A stretch of 64,000 bases of DNA from AP-15 sp963762575 (GCA_963762575.1 CAVXLL010000017.1:1-64000); one strand, 5' to 3'; shown: positions 9,174 to 18,979, counted from the first letter of the stretch. The notes: a model not told the origin generated them from the letters alone. Numbers and translations are program-made.

Positions 9174-10967
9174 ATGACCGGCCGTTGCCTGAGGCTCGCC
9201 CTTACCCGCTTCGCTGCGCTCATCTTCGCCGCAGGCCTGCTGCTGACGGCGGAACGGTCCTACGCTCAAGCGAACCACAAGGCCACGACGGCGGGTTCGA
9301 GCGCCTGCGCCGGGGATAATGGCGGCATCACGCTGTCCCCAGGCTTTTGCGCTACCATCTTCGCAGACCAGCTGGGCCATGCCCGGCACCTCGCGGTGGC
9401 TCCGAACGGGGTCGTCTACGTCAACACCTGGAGCGGGCGCTATTACCACGACGACACGCCCCCACCTGGCGGGTTTCTGATTGCCTTGCAGGACACCAAA
9501 GGTGACGGCCGGGCCGACAAAATCGTCCGCTTTGGTCCAACCAAGGCGGAGGGCAACGCAGGGGGAACCGGCGTCGCACTCTACCAGGGCTACCTCTATG
9601 CCGAGACGAACGATCGCATCGTACGCTACCAGCTGCCGGCGAATGGGATCGAGCCGACCGCGGCGCCTGAGACCGTCCTCTCGGGGTTGCCGCTGACCGG
9701 CGATCATCCGATGCATCCCATCGCGATCGACCCCCAAGGCAATCTTTACGTCGACCTGGGATCTGCCACGAATTCATGCCAAAGCCAGAACCGCATGCCG
9801 AATGTGCTGGGCAACAATCCCTGCACGGAATTGGAAACCCGAGCCGGCACTTGGCGCTACGATGCCAACCGCCTGGACCAGCATTTTTCGCCCGCGGAGC
9901 GCTTCGTCATGGGTCTGCGCAATGGCGAGGGGATCTCGTTTGATTCGGCGGGCAGGATATTAGCGACCCAGCATGGCCGCGACCAACTTGGGCAGAACTG
10001 GCCCAAACTCTACACATTGAAGCAGAACGCCAACCTGCCGGCCGAGGAGTTGGTCCAATTGCAGCAAGGCCGCGATTTCGGCTGGCCGGAATGCTACTAT
10101 GACGATTTCCAGAAAAAGCTCGTCCTCGCCCCGGAATATGGTGGCGATGGTGGAAAGGCCGTCGGCGTCTGCGCGCAGAAGGTAGCACCGATAGCGGCGT
10201 TCCCGGCCCATTGGGCGCCCAACGACATGCTGATCTATGAGGGCAGCCAGTTTCCGTCCGCCTACAAGGACGGCGCCTTCATTGCCTTCCACGGATCGTG
10301 GAACCGTGCCCCGGAACCGCAGGGCGGCTACAACGTGGTGTTCCAGCCATTGGCCGACGGCAAGCCCTCCGGGCCGTTTGTGGTTTTCGCGGACGGTTTT
10401 GCTGGAGCGATCAAGCAGCCGGGGCAGGCGGCCCATCGCCCGACCGGGCTGGCGGTCGGGCCTGACGGTGCATTGTATATCGCCGACGATCAGGGCGGTC
10501 GGATTTGGCGCGTCACCTTCCAGGGTGGGAACAAGGCGAGCGGAATTGCGGCCGCGGCGCCTCCGCCTGCTTCCGCGCAGGGGTTGACATCCGGCAACGC
10601 TTTGCCGCCGGAAGGTATCCATCCGAACGCTGGCGCCAGTCCCCTCCCGATACCGCCGGGCGCATCGCCTGACCAGGTCGCGTTGGGCCAGCGCATTTTT
10701 GAGGGACAGGCCGCTGGCGGGACGTGCGCAGGATGTCACGGCACGGACGGCAAGGGTACGGGCATGGGTTCCGATTTGACGAGCGGCAAGTGGCTGTGGG
10801 GCAACGGCAGCATCCAGGCGATCACCCGGACGATCGCCCACGGCGTAGCCAAGCCCAAGGAGCACACCGGCGTGATGCCGCCGATGGGTGGCGCCCAGCT
10901 CTCCCAAGCCGATCTCGCCGCGGTGGCGGATTACGTGTGGGCGATCGGTCACCAGAAGCCGCATTGA
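9174..10967 (+). CDS. Secreted PQQ-type sugar dehydrogenase fused to cytochrome c
   Basis: A 597-residue exported protein. Residues 1-32 are a Sec signal peptide (LALTRFAALIFAAGLLLTA then AQA). Residues about 50-490 form a sorbosone/glucose dehydrogenase beta-propeller with HARHLAVAPNGVVYVN, GLRNGEGISFD and HRPTGLAVGPDGALYIADDQ. After a Pro/Ala-rich linker, residues about 500-597 are a class I cytochrome c with CAGCHG and a likely Met ligand in GVMPPMGG. Oxidation of an unknown sugar or alcohol in the periplasm could therefore pass electrons directly to the fused heme. The ATG at 9174 is chosen because the signal peptide begins there. Its 3' end overlaps the convergent gene by 146 bases. Confidence 0.85.
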   Translation: MTGRCLRLALTRFAALIFAAGLLLTAERSYAQANHKATTAGSSACAGDNGGITLSPGFCATIFADQLGHARHLAVAPNGVVYVNTWSGRYYHDDTPPPGGFLIALQDTKGDGRADKIVRFGPTKAEGNAGGTGVALYQGYLYAETNDRIVRYQLPANGIEPTAAPETVLSGLPLTGDHPMHPIAIDPQGNLYVDLGSATNSCQSQNRMPNVLGNNPCTELETRAGTWRYDANRLDQHFSPAERFVMGLRNGEGISFDSAGRILATQHGRDQLGQNWPKLYTLKQNANLPAEELVQLQQGRDFGWPECYYDDFQKKLVLAPEYGGDGGKAVGVCAQKVAPIAAFPAHWAPNDMLIYEGSQFPSAYKDGAFIAFHGSWNRAPEPQGGYNVVFQPLADGKPSGPFVVFADGFAGAIKQPGQAAHRPTGLAVGPDGALYIADDQGGRIWRVTFQGGNKASGIAAAAPPPASAQGLTSGNALPPEGIHPNAGASPLPIPPGASPDQVALGQRIFEGQAAGGTCAGCHGTDGKGTGMGSDLTSGKWLWGNGSIQAITRTIAHGVAKPKEHTGVMPPMGGAQLSQADLAAVADYVWAIGHQKPH

Positions 10968-13239
10968 GCTGCTCAGCCGGAAGTTCGGCCAGCAGCGCGT
11001 GGAGGCGGTTTGGGGTGATCGGCAGTTGCCGGACCGCCCCCGGCCGGCCGAGCGCGTCATCGACCGCGGCGGCGATCGCGGCGCCTGCCGCAGCGATGCC
11101 GGCCTCGCCGGCGCCTTTGACGCCGAGCGGGTTGAGCGGTGTCGGAGCATCCTCGAAGAGGGTCACCTCGATGGCCGGGATCTCGGCAATGCTCGGCATT
11201 AGGTAATCGGCCAAGGTAACCGATTGGGGCTGCCCGGAGGCGTCATACACGAACTCCTCGAGCAGAGAGGCGCCGATGCCTTGCGCGGCGCCGCCGGCGA
11301 TCTGCCCCTCGACCAGCATCGGGTTGATCGCGCGGCCGACATCGTAGCCGACGCAGAAGCGCTCGACTGCGATCGCACAAGAGTCGCGCTCGATGCGCAC
11401 CTGGGCGAGATGCACGCCGTAGGGGTAGGTCATGTGTTCGGTGGTGAATGTAGCGTCGGCGGTGAGTTCGCAGCCGGCGCCGCGCGCGACTGCGGCCAGG
11501 TCGAGCGAGTGTCCGCCAGGCGCGTCGCGCACCACCACCCGATCATCGGCGATGGCGAGACGGTCGGGCGCGGTCTGCAGCAAACGCCCGGCCACCATCA
11601 GCAATTCGCCCCGCAGCTTTGCAGCCGCGATCGTCACCGCCGCGCCGGTCATCACCGTGACGCGCGAGGCGAAGGCGCCCATGCCCCGCGCAATCCGATC
11701 GGTCTGACCATGGATGACCCGGATATGGTCGAGACCGGTGCCGAGCCCGTCGGCGCAGATCTGGGCCATCACTGTCTCGACTCCCTGACCGACCGAGGCG
11801 GCGCCGGTGATTACCTCGATCGTCCCATCGCCGCCGAGCGTGATGCGCACATCGTCGAACGGGCCGAGCCCGCTTTTCTCGACAAAAAAGCCGAGCCCTA
11901 GCCCGATCATCTCGCCCGCTTGCCGACGGCGGGCGACATCGGCGCGCAGCCTCTCCCATTCCACCCGGTTCAGGAACTTGTCGAGAAGCCCCGCATAGTC
12001 GCCAGTGTCATAGACGATGTCGGTGCCGAGTGCAGAGAATTCGCGGCGGAACGGCATCGCCGTCTTCGCGATGAAGTTACGATGCCGGACGACCATCGGA
12101 TCGAGCCCGAGCCGGTCGGCGATCGCATCGACCAGCCGCTCGCGCACGAAGCTCGCCTCGAAACGTCCTGGCGCGCGATAGGTGCCGCACGGCGTCTTGT
12201 TGGTCAGGCGCACATGGCCGACCGAACGGTAGGCGGGAATCACGTAAGGGCCGGGCAGCATGGCGCAGGTGAGGTCGGTGACGACAACGCCGTGGGTCCG
12301 GAGATAGCCTCCCTGGTCGAACCAGAACTCGTCGTCGAGGCCCAGAATGAAGCCGTGCTCGTCGACCGCCGCGCGCACCCGGTGGACCGAGCCCCGCGAC
12401 TGGTTCGCCGCCACCAGATGCTCGTAACGGTCCTCGATCCACTTGACCGGGCGCCCGAGCCGCAGCGCCGCCGCGCAGGTCAAGACGTCCTCGGGATAAA
12501 GTTCGCCGCGGATGCCAAAGCCGCCGCCGACATGCCCTTCGTGCAGGTGAATGCGGTCGAGCGGCAGCCCGAGCATCGCCGCGAGCGCCTGGCGATTGTA
12601 ATGCGGCACTTTGGCAGCGCCGTACAATCGAAGGATGCCGCTGGCCGCTTCCGGCACGGCGATCGCGCCGCGGGTTTCGAGCGGCACGCCGCTGTGCCGG
12701 CCGATGATCAACTCCAGCCCTACCACCGCATGCGCTCCGGCAAAGGCGGCGTCGAGATCGCCGTAGGCTTTGGTGATCGCAGCGGCCTCGGTGCTGTGTC
12801 CCGGCGCGAACTCGCGCGGCGACGCGGCCGGGTCGAGACGCGGCGCCAGCGGCTCGATCTCCGGCGCGACGAGGTCGGCGACGTCTTCGGCCGTGTAGGG
12901 GTCAGCGGCGAATACTGCGGCCACCGGCTCACCGACGTAGCGCACATGTACATTCGCTAGGACCGGCTGGCGATAAGGCTCCAACCCCGGCACCAGCGTC
13001 ATGCGAAAGCCGATCGGGGGGATATCGGCGACGTCTTCCGCAGTCCACACCGCAACCGTGCCGGGATGTGCCAGCGCCTCTGCGATCCGAAGCCCGGCGA
13101 GCCGACCGAACGCGACCGGCGAGCGCACCAACCGCATGTAAAGCATGTCCGGTACCGTAACATCGGCCGCGAAACGGCCGCTGCCGGTCAGCAGCGGCCG
13201 GTCTTCGAGGCGCTTGACCGATCGGCCGATCAGGCTCAT
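10822..13239 (-). CDS. Molybdenum hydroxylase large subunit (CoxL-like, second copy)
   Basis: An 805-residue xanthine dehydrogenase-family molybdopterin-binding subunit. Motifs: GGGFGIRGE for cofactor binding, GTYRAPGR at the active-site loop position, QGVETVMAQI, and GVKGAGEAG with the catalytic Glu. The loop is not the AYxCSFR of form I CO dehydrogenase, so the substrate is probably an aldehyde or N-heterocycle. It is translationally coupled to the Fe-S subunit (ATGA at 13236-13239). The family-like sequence ends near TPNRLHALLAELP; the last about 50 residues (Arg/Pro-rich) are antisense to the end of the neighbouring dehydrogenase, suggesting loss of the original stop codon near 10970. Confidence 0.85.
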   Translation of the reverse strand: MSLIGRSVKRLEDRPLLTGSGRFAADVTVPDMLYMRLVRSPVAFGRLAGLRIAEALAHPGTVAVWTAEDVADIPPIGFRMTLVPGLEPYRQPVLANVHVRYVGEPVAAVFAADPYTAEDVADLVAPEIEPLAPRLDPAASPREFAPGHSTEAAAITKAYGDLDAAFAGAHAVVGLELIIGRHSGVPLETRGAIAVPEAASGILRLYGAAKVPHYNRQALAAMLGLPLDRIHLHEGHVGGGFGIRGELYPEDVLTCAAALRLGRPVKWIEDRYEHLVAANQSRGSVHRVRAAVDEHGFILGLDDEFWFDQGGYLRTHGVVVTDLTCAMLPGPYVIPAYRSVGHVRLTNKTPCGTYRAPGRFEASFVRERLVDAIADRLGLDPMVVRHRNFIAKTAMPFRREFSALGTDIVYDTGDYAGLLDKFLNRVEWERLRADVARRRQAGEMIGLGLGFFVEKSGLGPFDDVRITLGGDGTIEVITGAASVGQGVETVMAQICADGLGTGLDHIRVIHGQTDRIARGMGAFASRVTVMTGAAVTIAAAKLRGELLMVAGRLLQTAPDRLAIADDRVVVRDAPGGHSLDLAAVARGAGCELTADATFTTEHMTYPYGVHLAQVRIERDSCAIAVERFCVGYDVGRAINPMLVEGQIAGGAAQGIGASLLEEFVYDASGQPQSVTLADYLMPSIAEIPAIEVTLFEDAPTPLNPLGVKGAGEAGIAAAGAAIAAAVDDALGRPGAVRQLPITPNRLHALLAELPAEQLNAASGDRSPTRNPPPRRDRLGRAGRHPSAASRRCAPWAWLRRGRSSG

Positions 13240-13712
13240 TTGCGCATTTCAGCGGCGGCGGCAAGCACCGATTTCAGAATGTTCTGATAGCCGGTGCAGC
13301 GGCATAAATTCGCCGCCAACGCCTCGCGCAGCTCGGGTTCGGCGATATCGGGATGGCGCTCCAGGATGCCGATGGCCAGCATCAAAAATCCCGGCGTGCA
13401 GAAGCCGCATTGCAATCCGTGATGGTCCCAAAACGCCTGCTGCAGCGGGTGCAATTTGTCGCCAGTGGCGAGCCCTTCGACGGTGCGCAGCCTGGTACCC
13501 TCGGCTTGCACCGCAAACATCAGGCACGAGCGCACCGGCTGGTCGTCGACCAGCACGGTGCAGGCGCCGCAGACGCCGTGCTCGCAGCCGAGATGCGTGC
13601 CGGTGAGGCCGCAATCCTCGCGCAGCGCGTCGGCCAAGCTGCGCCGCGGCTCGACGCGGATCATGCGCTTCTCGCCGTTCACCGTGAACGTGACGTCCTG
13701 TCTGTCGCTCAT
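13236..13712 (-). CDS. (2Fe-2S)-binding small subunit (CoxS-like)
   Basis: A 158-residue electron-transfer subunit of a molybdenum hydroxylase. A plant-ferredoxin-type cluster site CEHGVCGACTVLVD plus a distal Cys in VRSCLMF lies in the N-terminal domain. The C-terminal four-helix domain holds the second cluster site, CGFCTPGFLML and NLCRCTGYQNI. Start 13712 overlaps the stop of the upstream large-subunit gene (ATGA). It sits between two large-subunit genes and may serve both. Confidence 0.92.
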   Translation of the reverse strand: MSDRQDVTFTVNGEKRMIRVEPRRSLADALREDCGLTGTHLGCEHGVCGACTVLVDDQPVRSCLMFAVQAEGTRLRTVEGLATGDKLHPLQQAFWDHHGLQCGFCTPGFLMLAIGILERHPDIAEPELREALAANLCRCTGYQNILKSVLAAAAEMRK

Positions 13713-16024
13713 CGCGCTTCGCACCTCGCCTCGCGCAGCAACTGTAAGATCCGCTGCGGCGTGATCGGCATTTCGAAGATCCCGACGCCAAACGGCGTCA
13801 GCGCATCGGAAACCGCGTTGAGCACCGCCGCTGGCGCGCCGATCGTGCCGCCCTCGCCGACGCCCTTGGCGCCGGTGACGCTCGCCTCGGTCAGGGTTTC
13901 CAGATGATGGATTTCGAGCTGCGGGATTTCTGCCATCGTCGGCACCAGATAGTCGGCGAGCGAGCCGGTGAGTGTGTTGCCGCCGTCGTCGTAAACTACC
14001 TCTTCGTAGAGCGCGTTGGCGATGCCTTGGGCGACGCCGCCATGGATCTGCCCCTCGACGATCATCGGGTTGATCAGACGGCCGGCGTCCTCGACGACTA
14101 CGAACCGCTCGATCTCGACTTGGCCGGTCGCGATGTCGACTTCGACGAGCGCAACATGGCAGGCGTTCGAGAAGGTGCCGTATGGGTCATAGGTCGCCAC
14201 CGACGACAGTCCGGTTTCGGCGATCGCCGGGAAGCGGTGGCTCTGGTGATAGGCGGTGCGCGCCAATTGCCGCATCTCGACGCCGAGATCGGTGCCGCGC
14301 ACAAAGGCGCGACCGTCGCCAATCTCGATGTCAGAGGCGGCCGCCTCCAATATCTGGCTGGCGACCATTTGCAGGCGCTCGCGCAATGTCGCTGCGGCGA
14401 GCTTGCAGGCGCCGCCGGCGATCACCAGCGAGCGGCTAGCAAAGGTGCCCCAGCCGTAAGGGGTGCGGTCGGTATCGCCGGCGACGACCCGGATCTCTGC
14501 GGGAGCGATGCCGATCTCGTCGGCGATCAGCTGCGCCAAGGTCGTCTTCAGCCCCTGACCGTGCGGCGAGCTTCCGATCCGAGCTTCGAGAAAGCCCGAG
14601 GGGTCCATCGCCAGTTCGACCCGCTCGAAGCCCGGCGTGATCACCATGCGCCGCGCGGCAAAGGCGGGACTACCGGGGCCGGTGCGCTCTGCGAACACCG
14701 ACATTCCGAGACCGAGCCAGCGGCCATCGGCGCGCGCCGTTTGCTGGCGCGCGCGGAACTGGTCGAAGTCAACGACCCGTGCCGCCGCCTCCATAGCCTC
14801 ACGATAGCTGCCGGCATCCTGCACAACACCGGTCACCGAGGTATGAGGGAATTCGGCGATCAGGTTACGGCGCCGGATTTCGAGCGCCTCTAGCCCGAGC
14901 CGGGCGGCTGCGCAATCCATCAGCCGCTCCACGGCCGCGGTGATGACGGGCCGCGACACGCCGCGATAGGGCGCCATCGGGCAGGTGTTGCTGGCGACGG
15001 CGCGGGCCCGGGCGCGGTACTCGCGCACCCGGTACGGCCCGGGCATATCCGCCAGCGCCATCAGCGGCTCGACCCCACAGGTGGCCGGAAAATTCGAATA
15101 GGCGCCGACATTGCACAGGATGTCGGCGTCCATCGCCAGCAATCTGCCCTCCGCATCGAATCCGCCGCGCAAATGGAGACGCTGGTCGCGCGCGTGAAAC
15201 GACGCGGTTAGATTTTCGAGCCGGTCCTCGATCCAGGCGACGGTGCAGGCTAAACGCCGCGCCGCCCAGACCGCGACGACATATTCCGGGATCAGCGCCA
15301 TCTTCTGACCGAAGCCGCCGCCGACCTCCGGCGCGACGACGCGGAGTTCGGATTCCGCGATCCCCAGCGCGTCGGCAATGCCGGTGCGCAACAAATGCGG
15401 CATTTGCGTCGACGCCGAGAGAGTAACGCGCCCGGCCGCAGAATCGAAAGCGGCGACGGCGCCGCGCGGCTCTAACGGCACCGCCGCCTGGCGGCCTGAC
15501 GTGAACGTAAATTCGACCACCTGGTGCGCCGCTGCCAGAGCGGCAGCGACGTCGGGGGTTTCGAAGCGCGCGTCGATCAGCGTGTTCTGCGCGGCGGTGT
15601 CGTGGACCAACGGCGCGCCGGGTGCCAGCGCCTGGTCGAGTGTCACGATCGGCGTCTCGGCTTCGATCTCGACCGTGACCTGTTCGGCGAGATCTTCGGC
15701 CTCAGCAGCGGTGCCGGCGATCACGGCGGCAATCGGCTCGCCGACGTAGGTGACGCGTTCATCCGCAAGGATCGGCTGCGCAACCGGGACATAATCGGGG
15801 CGATCGAGGCGCGGACAGATGGGTTTGACATCGCCGAGAACAGTCGCGGTGATGATTAGTACTTCCGGCGGGGCGTTCACGGCGAGGATGCGGCCGCGCG
15901 CTACCGGGCTGCGCACGAAACGCAATATGCGGGCGCCCTGCGCGAGATCGGCGGTGTAGCGGCCGCGCCCTTGCAGCAGAACCGGGTCTTCGTAGCGCGG
16001 CAGCGGGCGCCCGACCCACCTCAC
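13709..16024 (-). CDS. Molybdenum hydroxylase large subunit (CoxL-like, first copy)
   Basis: A 771-residue catalytic subunit of the xanthine dehydrogenase/CO dehydrogenase family. Motifs: APEVGGGFGQKMALIPEYV, an active-site loop PYRGVSRP (form II-like, not AYxCSFR), SPHGQGLKTTLAQL, and GAKGVGEGGTIGAP containing the catalytic Glu. It overlaps the FAD subunit upstream and the Fe-S subunit downstream by 4 bases each, a tightly coupled M-L-S-L operon. It differs clearly from the second large subunit, so the operon is not a recent tandem duplication. Confidence 0.9.
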   Translation of the reverse strand: MRWVGRPLPRYEDPVLLQGRGRYTADLAQGARILRFVRSPVARGRILAVNAPPEVLIITATVLGDVKPICPRLDRPDYVPVAQPILADERVTYVGEPIAAVIAGTAAEAEDLAEQVTVEIEAETPIVTLDQALAPGAPLVHDTAAQNTLIDARFETPDVAAALAAAHQVVEFTFTSGRQAAVPLEPRGAVAAFDSAAGRVTLSASTQMPHLLRTGIADALGIAESELRVVAPEVGGGFGQKMALIPEYVVAVWAARRLACTVAWIEDRLENLTASFHARDQRLHLRGGFDAEGRLLAMDADILCNVGAYSNFPATCGVEPLMALADMPGPYRVREYRARARAVASNTCPMAPYRGVSRPVITAAVERLMDCAAARLGLEALEIRRRNLIAEFPHTSVTGVVQDAGSYREAMEAAARVVDFDQFRARQQTARADGRWLGLGMSVFAERTGPGSPAFAARRMVITPGFERVELAMDPSGFLEARIGSSPHGQGLKTTLAQLIADEIGIAPAEIRVVAGDTDRTPYGWGTFASRSLVIAGGACKLAAATLRERLQMVASQILEAAASDIEIGDGRAFVRGTDLGVEMRQLARTAYHQSHRFPAIAETGLSSVATYDPYGTFSNACHVALVEVDIATGQVEIERFVVVEDAGRLINPMIVEGQIHGGVAQGIANALYEEVVYDDGGNTLTGSLADYLVPTMAEIPQLEIHHLETLTEASVTGAKGVGEGGTIGAPAAVLNAVSDALTPFGVGIFEMPITPQRILQLLREARCEAR

Positions 16025-16878
16025 CGCGCAGACGCCTGGTCCAAGGCCCGCGCGACCATCGCCCGCACGAGGTCGCGGCGATATTCAGCGCTCGCGTGAA
16101 TATCCTCCAACGGGTCGATCGTCTCGGCCGCGATGTTACCGGCCTCGCGGAAAATGTCCGGCCCGCCGTTGGCGCCAGTCAGTACGGCCTCCGCTGCGGC
16201 AATTCGCGAGGGCCGGTCGGTGGCGCCGCCGACCCCGATCCGCGCTTCGACGATGCGGCCGTCTTCGAACCGCAGAAAGGCCGCGCACATTGCGAGCGCG
16301 TAATCGCCCGCCCGCCGGCTGAACTCGGCAAAACCCATCCGCCAGCTCTCGTCGAGCAGGGGCAGGCGGACTTCGGTCAGGAGCTCGTCCGGTTCGAGCG
16401 TGGTCGTGAGCGCCGCGACGAAATATTCGTTCGGTCCAACGCTGCGCTTCCCGCGGCGGCCGACGATGACGAGCTCGGCACCGAGTGTGGCGACCAGCAA
16501 GCACCACTCGGAAGCCGGATCGGCATGAGCAATGCTTCCGCAGAAGGTGCCGCGAGAGCGGATCGGAACATGTCCGATCTGCCGCGCAACCTGCGGCAAA
16601 AACGCGGAAAGCGCACCACCGGTAAAGGGTGCCTCGAAATGAGCGTGGCGCGCAAGCGCACCAATGCGCAACTCGCCCCCGTCCTCGCGCACATAATCGA
16701 GCGCATCGATGCGATTGATGTCGATCAGGCTGGCGGGGCGGGCGAGTCGAAAATTCATCGCCGGCACGAGACTCTGTCCGCCAGCAAGGATCGTTCCTTC
16801 CTGACCGTGCGCGGCGAGCAGATCGAGCGCATCGTCCACTGTACGAGGGGCAAAATATTTGAACGAGACGGGTTTCAT
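16021..16878 (-). CDS. FAD-binding medium subunit (CoxM-like)
   Basis: A 285-residue FAD subunit and first gene of the operon. The N-terminal FAD-binding motif AGGQSLVPAMNFRLA and the second motif RGTFCGSIAHADPASEW are present; the C-terminal CO-dehydrogenase flavoprotein domain follows. Start 16878 (MKPVSFKYFAP) matches the family start; a TTG at 16902 would add 8 residues. Electrons would flow from the Mo site through the two Fe-S clusters to this FAD. Confidence 0.9.
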   Translation of the reverse strand: MKPVSFKYFAPRTVDDALDLLAAHGQEGTILAGGQSLVPAMNFRLARPASLIDINRIDALDYVREDGGELRIGALARHAHFEAPFTGGALSAFLPQVARQIGHVPIRSRGTFCGSIAHADPASEWCLLVATLGAELVIVGRRGKRSVGPNEYFVAALTTTLEPDELLTEVRLPLLDESWRMGFAEFSRRAGDYALAMCAAFLRFEDGRIVEARIGVGGATDRPSRIAAAEAVLTGANGGPDIFREAGNIAAETIDPLEDIHASAEYRRDLVRAMVARALDQASAR

Positions 16879-17251
16879 CGGCGACGAGCAGCGTCCAAGC
16901 AATATTCCTGCTGTTCACGCTAACCGACCTTGGCGACAAATCAAACGGCAAGAGCGAAGCGATCGCGAGCGCGTGCGCGGCGACCCCGCTTGTTGGTGCG
17001 CGAGCCGAGAGAGCACATTTCCGGCTGCCAGCACATATTGCTTTAGTCGCACGCAGCCCTACGATATCCCGTCCTGGATCTGACGCCAGATCATCATGTC
17101 GGCGGCCATCGTTATTTATCATTGCGGATCACCGGATCGCATTCGCTCATGCCAGCCGTCGTCCTGGTCGGTGGTCTACAACCCTCTTCTATCGGCGGCC
17201 GGGCAAGCGGTACTGTGACGCAAGCACAGCACCGCAAAAGAAGGTATCGCA
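16879..17251. other. Divergent intergenic region with a palindrome
   Basis: This 373-base space separates the divergent coxM-like and gamma-glutamyltransferase genes, so it must hold both promoters. The only clear structure is GATCTG-ACGC-CAGATC at 17077-17092, a perfect 6-base-arm palindrome that could be an operator. No convincing -35/-10 pair or gene was recognised. Confidence 0.4.
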
Positions 17252-18979
17252 ATGACCGCAGCAACCTCCCATCGGCCGACCATCGCTGTGACCCGGCACG
17301 CCGTCTCGGCGGGCCATTATCTGGCGGCGACCGCGGGCTTCGACATTTTGCAGGCCGGCGGCAATGCAATCGATGCGGGCTGCGCCGGCGGGATCGCGCT
17401 CGGTGTCCTGCAAAGCGATCTCGTCGATGTCGCCGGTGTCGCGCCGATCATGATCTACCTCGCCGACAAAGAGGAGGTCGTGACGATCGCGGGCCTCGGC
17501 CCCTGGCCAAAGGCCCTCGACCCGCAGCTCTTTCAGCGCGAGCACGGCGGCAAGATCCCGAAGGGCGTGCTGCGGACCGTGGTGCCGGCGGCCCCAGACG
17601 CCTGGATCACGGCGCTCAGGCGCTATGGCACGATGAGCTTTGGCGAGGTCGCGACAGCGGCGATCCGGCTGGCGCGGGAGGGCTTTCCGATGTATCCGCT
17701 GATGGCCGCCAGCCTGAAGCGGCACGAGCCGGATCACCGCGCCTGGCCTTCGACGGCAGCAATCTTTCTGCCGAATGGGCGGCCACCGGAAGCCGGCGAG
17801 GTCTTTCGGCAAACCGACCTCGCCGCATCGTTGCAATACATGGCCGACGAGGAACGCGCCGCCGCCCACCGCAGTCCCAATGGGCGCGGCCGCGAGGCTG
17901 GCCTCGAAGCGGCCCGCGACGCGTTCTACCGCGGCGATATCGCCCGCAAGATCGTCGCCTTTATGAAGCGGGAGGGCGGGCTCCTCTCGGCCGAAGATCT
18001 CGCCGAATACCGCTCGCCGGTCGGCCCGCCCGAGCGCCGCCGCGTTGGCGACCTCAAGGTCTTCACCTGCGGGGCATGGTGCCAGGGACCCGTCCTGCTG
18101 CAAACCCTGTCATTACTCGAGGGGACAGATCTTGCCGGTCTCGGGCAGAACAGCCCGGATTACATTCATTACCTGGCCGAAGCGCTGAAGCTCGCCTTTG
18201 CCGATCGAGAGGCCTATTACGGCGACCCGGCCAAGGTCGAGGTGCCCCTGGCGACCTTGATCTCGTCGGAATACGCCGCCGAGCGGCGGAAATTGATCCG
18301 CGCCGATCGAGCTATGCCCGAGATGCCGCCGCCGGGGGATCTAGGGCGGGAAGGCGCCCGTTTTCGCGCGAGCATGGGCGATCCCAACCCCGAGCCCGAC
18401 ACCTCCTATGTCTGCGTTGCCGACCGCTGGGGCAATCTGTTCTCGGCGACCCCGAGCGACGGCTCTTATGGCTCGCCGGTGGTGCCCGGAACCGGGCTCA
18501 TCCCATCCAATCGCGGATCGCAATCGCGGCCCGACCCGCGCCATCCCGCGGGGGTCGCCCCAGGCAAGCGGCCGCGGCTGACTCCTAACCCGGCGCTCGC
18601 GATAAAGGGGCGGGACCAATTTCTGCCGTTCGGCACGCCGGGCGGTGACGTGCAGACCCAGGCGATGCTGCAGGTGCTGTTGAACCTGTTCGTCTTCGGA
18701 AACGACGTGCAAACCGCGATCGAAGCGCCGCGCTTTGCGACGTACAGCTTCCCGTCGTCCTTTGCGCCGTTCGATTACCACCCCGGGCGGCTCGCCGTCG
18801 AAGGCCGCATTCCCGAGCCCGTCATTGCCGAATTGGCGCGGCGCGGGCACGAGATCCAGCGCTGGCCCGACTGGATCTGGACCGCCGGCGCGGTCTGCGC
18901 GATCCTCGCCGACCGCCGCCGCGGCATCCTCGAAGCCGGCGCCGATCCGCGCCGCGCCGCCTATGCCATCGGCTGGTGA
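17252..18979 (+). CDS. Gamma-glutamyltransferase family protein
   Basis: A 575-residue Ntn-hydrolase. The nucleophile expected at autocleavage is Thr384 in EPDTSYVCVAD, and FGTPGGDVQTQAMLQVLLN is the conserved small-subunit motif. No signal peptide is visible (MTAATSHRPTIAVTRHAVS), so it may be cytoplasmic. This is common in the GGT-like/acylase branch whose substrates are not glutathione. The ribosome site AGAAGG lies 7 bases before ATG. It is divergent from the cox-like operon and a functional link is unproven. Confidence 0.88.
   Translation: MTAATSHRPTIAVTRHAVSAGHYLAATAGFDILQAGGNAIDAGCAGGIALGVLQSDLVDVAGVAPIMIYLADKEEVVTIAGLGPWPKALDPQLFQREHGGKIPKGVLRTVVPAAPDAWITALRRYGTMSFGEVATAAIRLAREGFPMYPLMAASLKRHEPDHRAWPSTAAIFLPNGRPPEAGEVFRQTDLAASLQYMADEERAAAHRSPNGRGREAGLEAARDAFYRGDIARKIVAFMKREGGLLSAEDLAEYRSPVGPPERRRVGDLKVFTCGAWCQGPVLLQTLSLLEGTDLAGLGQNSPDYIHYLAEALKLAFADREAYYGDPAKVEVPLATLISSEYAAERRKLIRADRAMPEMPPPGDLGREGARFRASMGDPNPEPDTSYVCVADRWGNLFSATPSDGSYGSPVVPGTGLIPSNRGSQSRPDPRHPAGVAPGKRPRLTPNPALAIKGRDQFLPFGTPGGDVQTQAMLQVLLNLFVFGNDVQTAIEAPRFATYSFPSSFAPFDYHPGRLAVEGRIPEPVIAELARRGHEIQRWPDWIWTAGAVCAILADRRRGILEAGADPRRAAYAIGW

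Noticed and set aside
10822..16878. Form I aerobic CO dehydrogenase operon
   Set aside because: Neither large subunit has the AYxCSFR active-site loop; they carry PYRGVSRP and GTYRAPGR, so CO oxidation is not supported.
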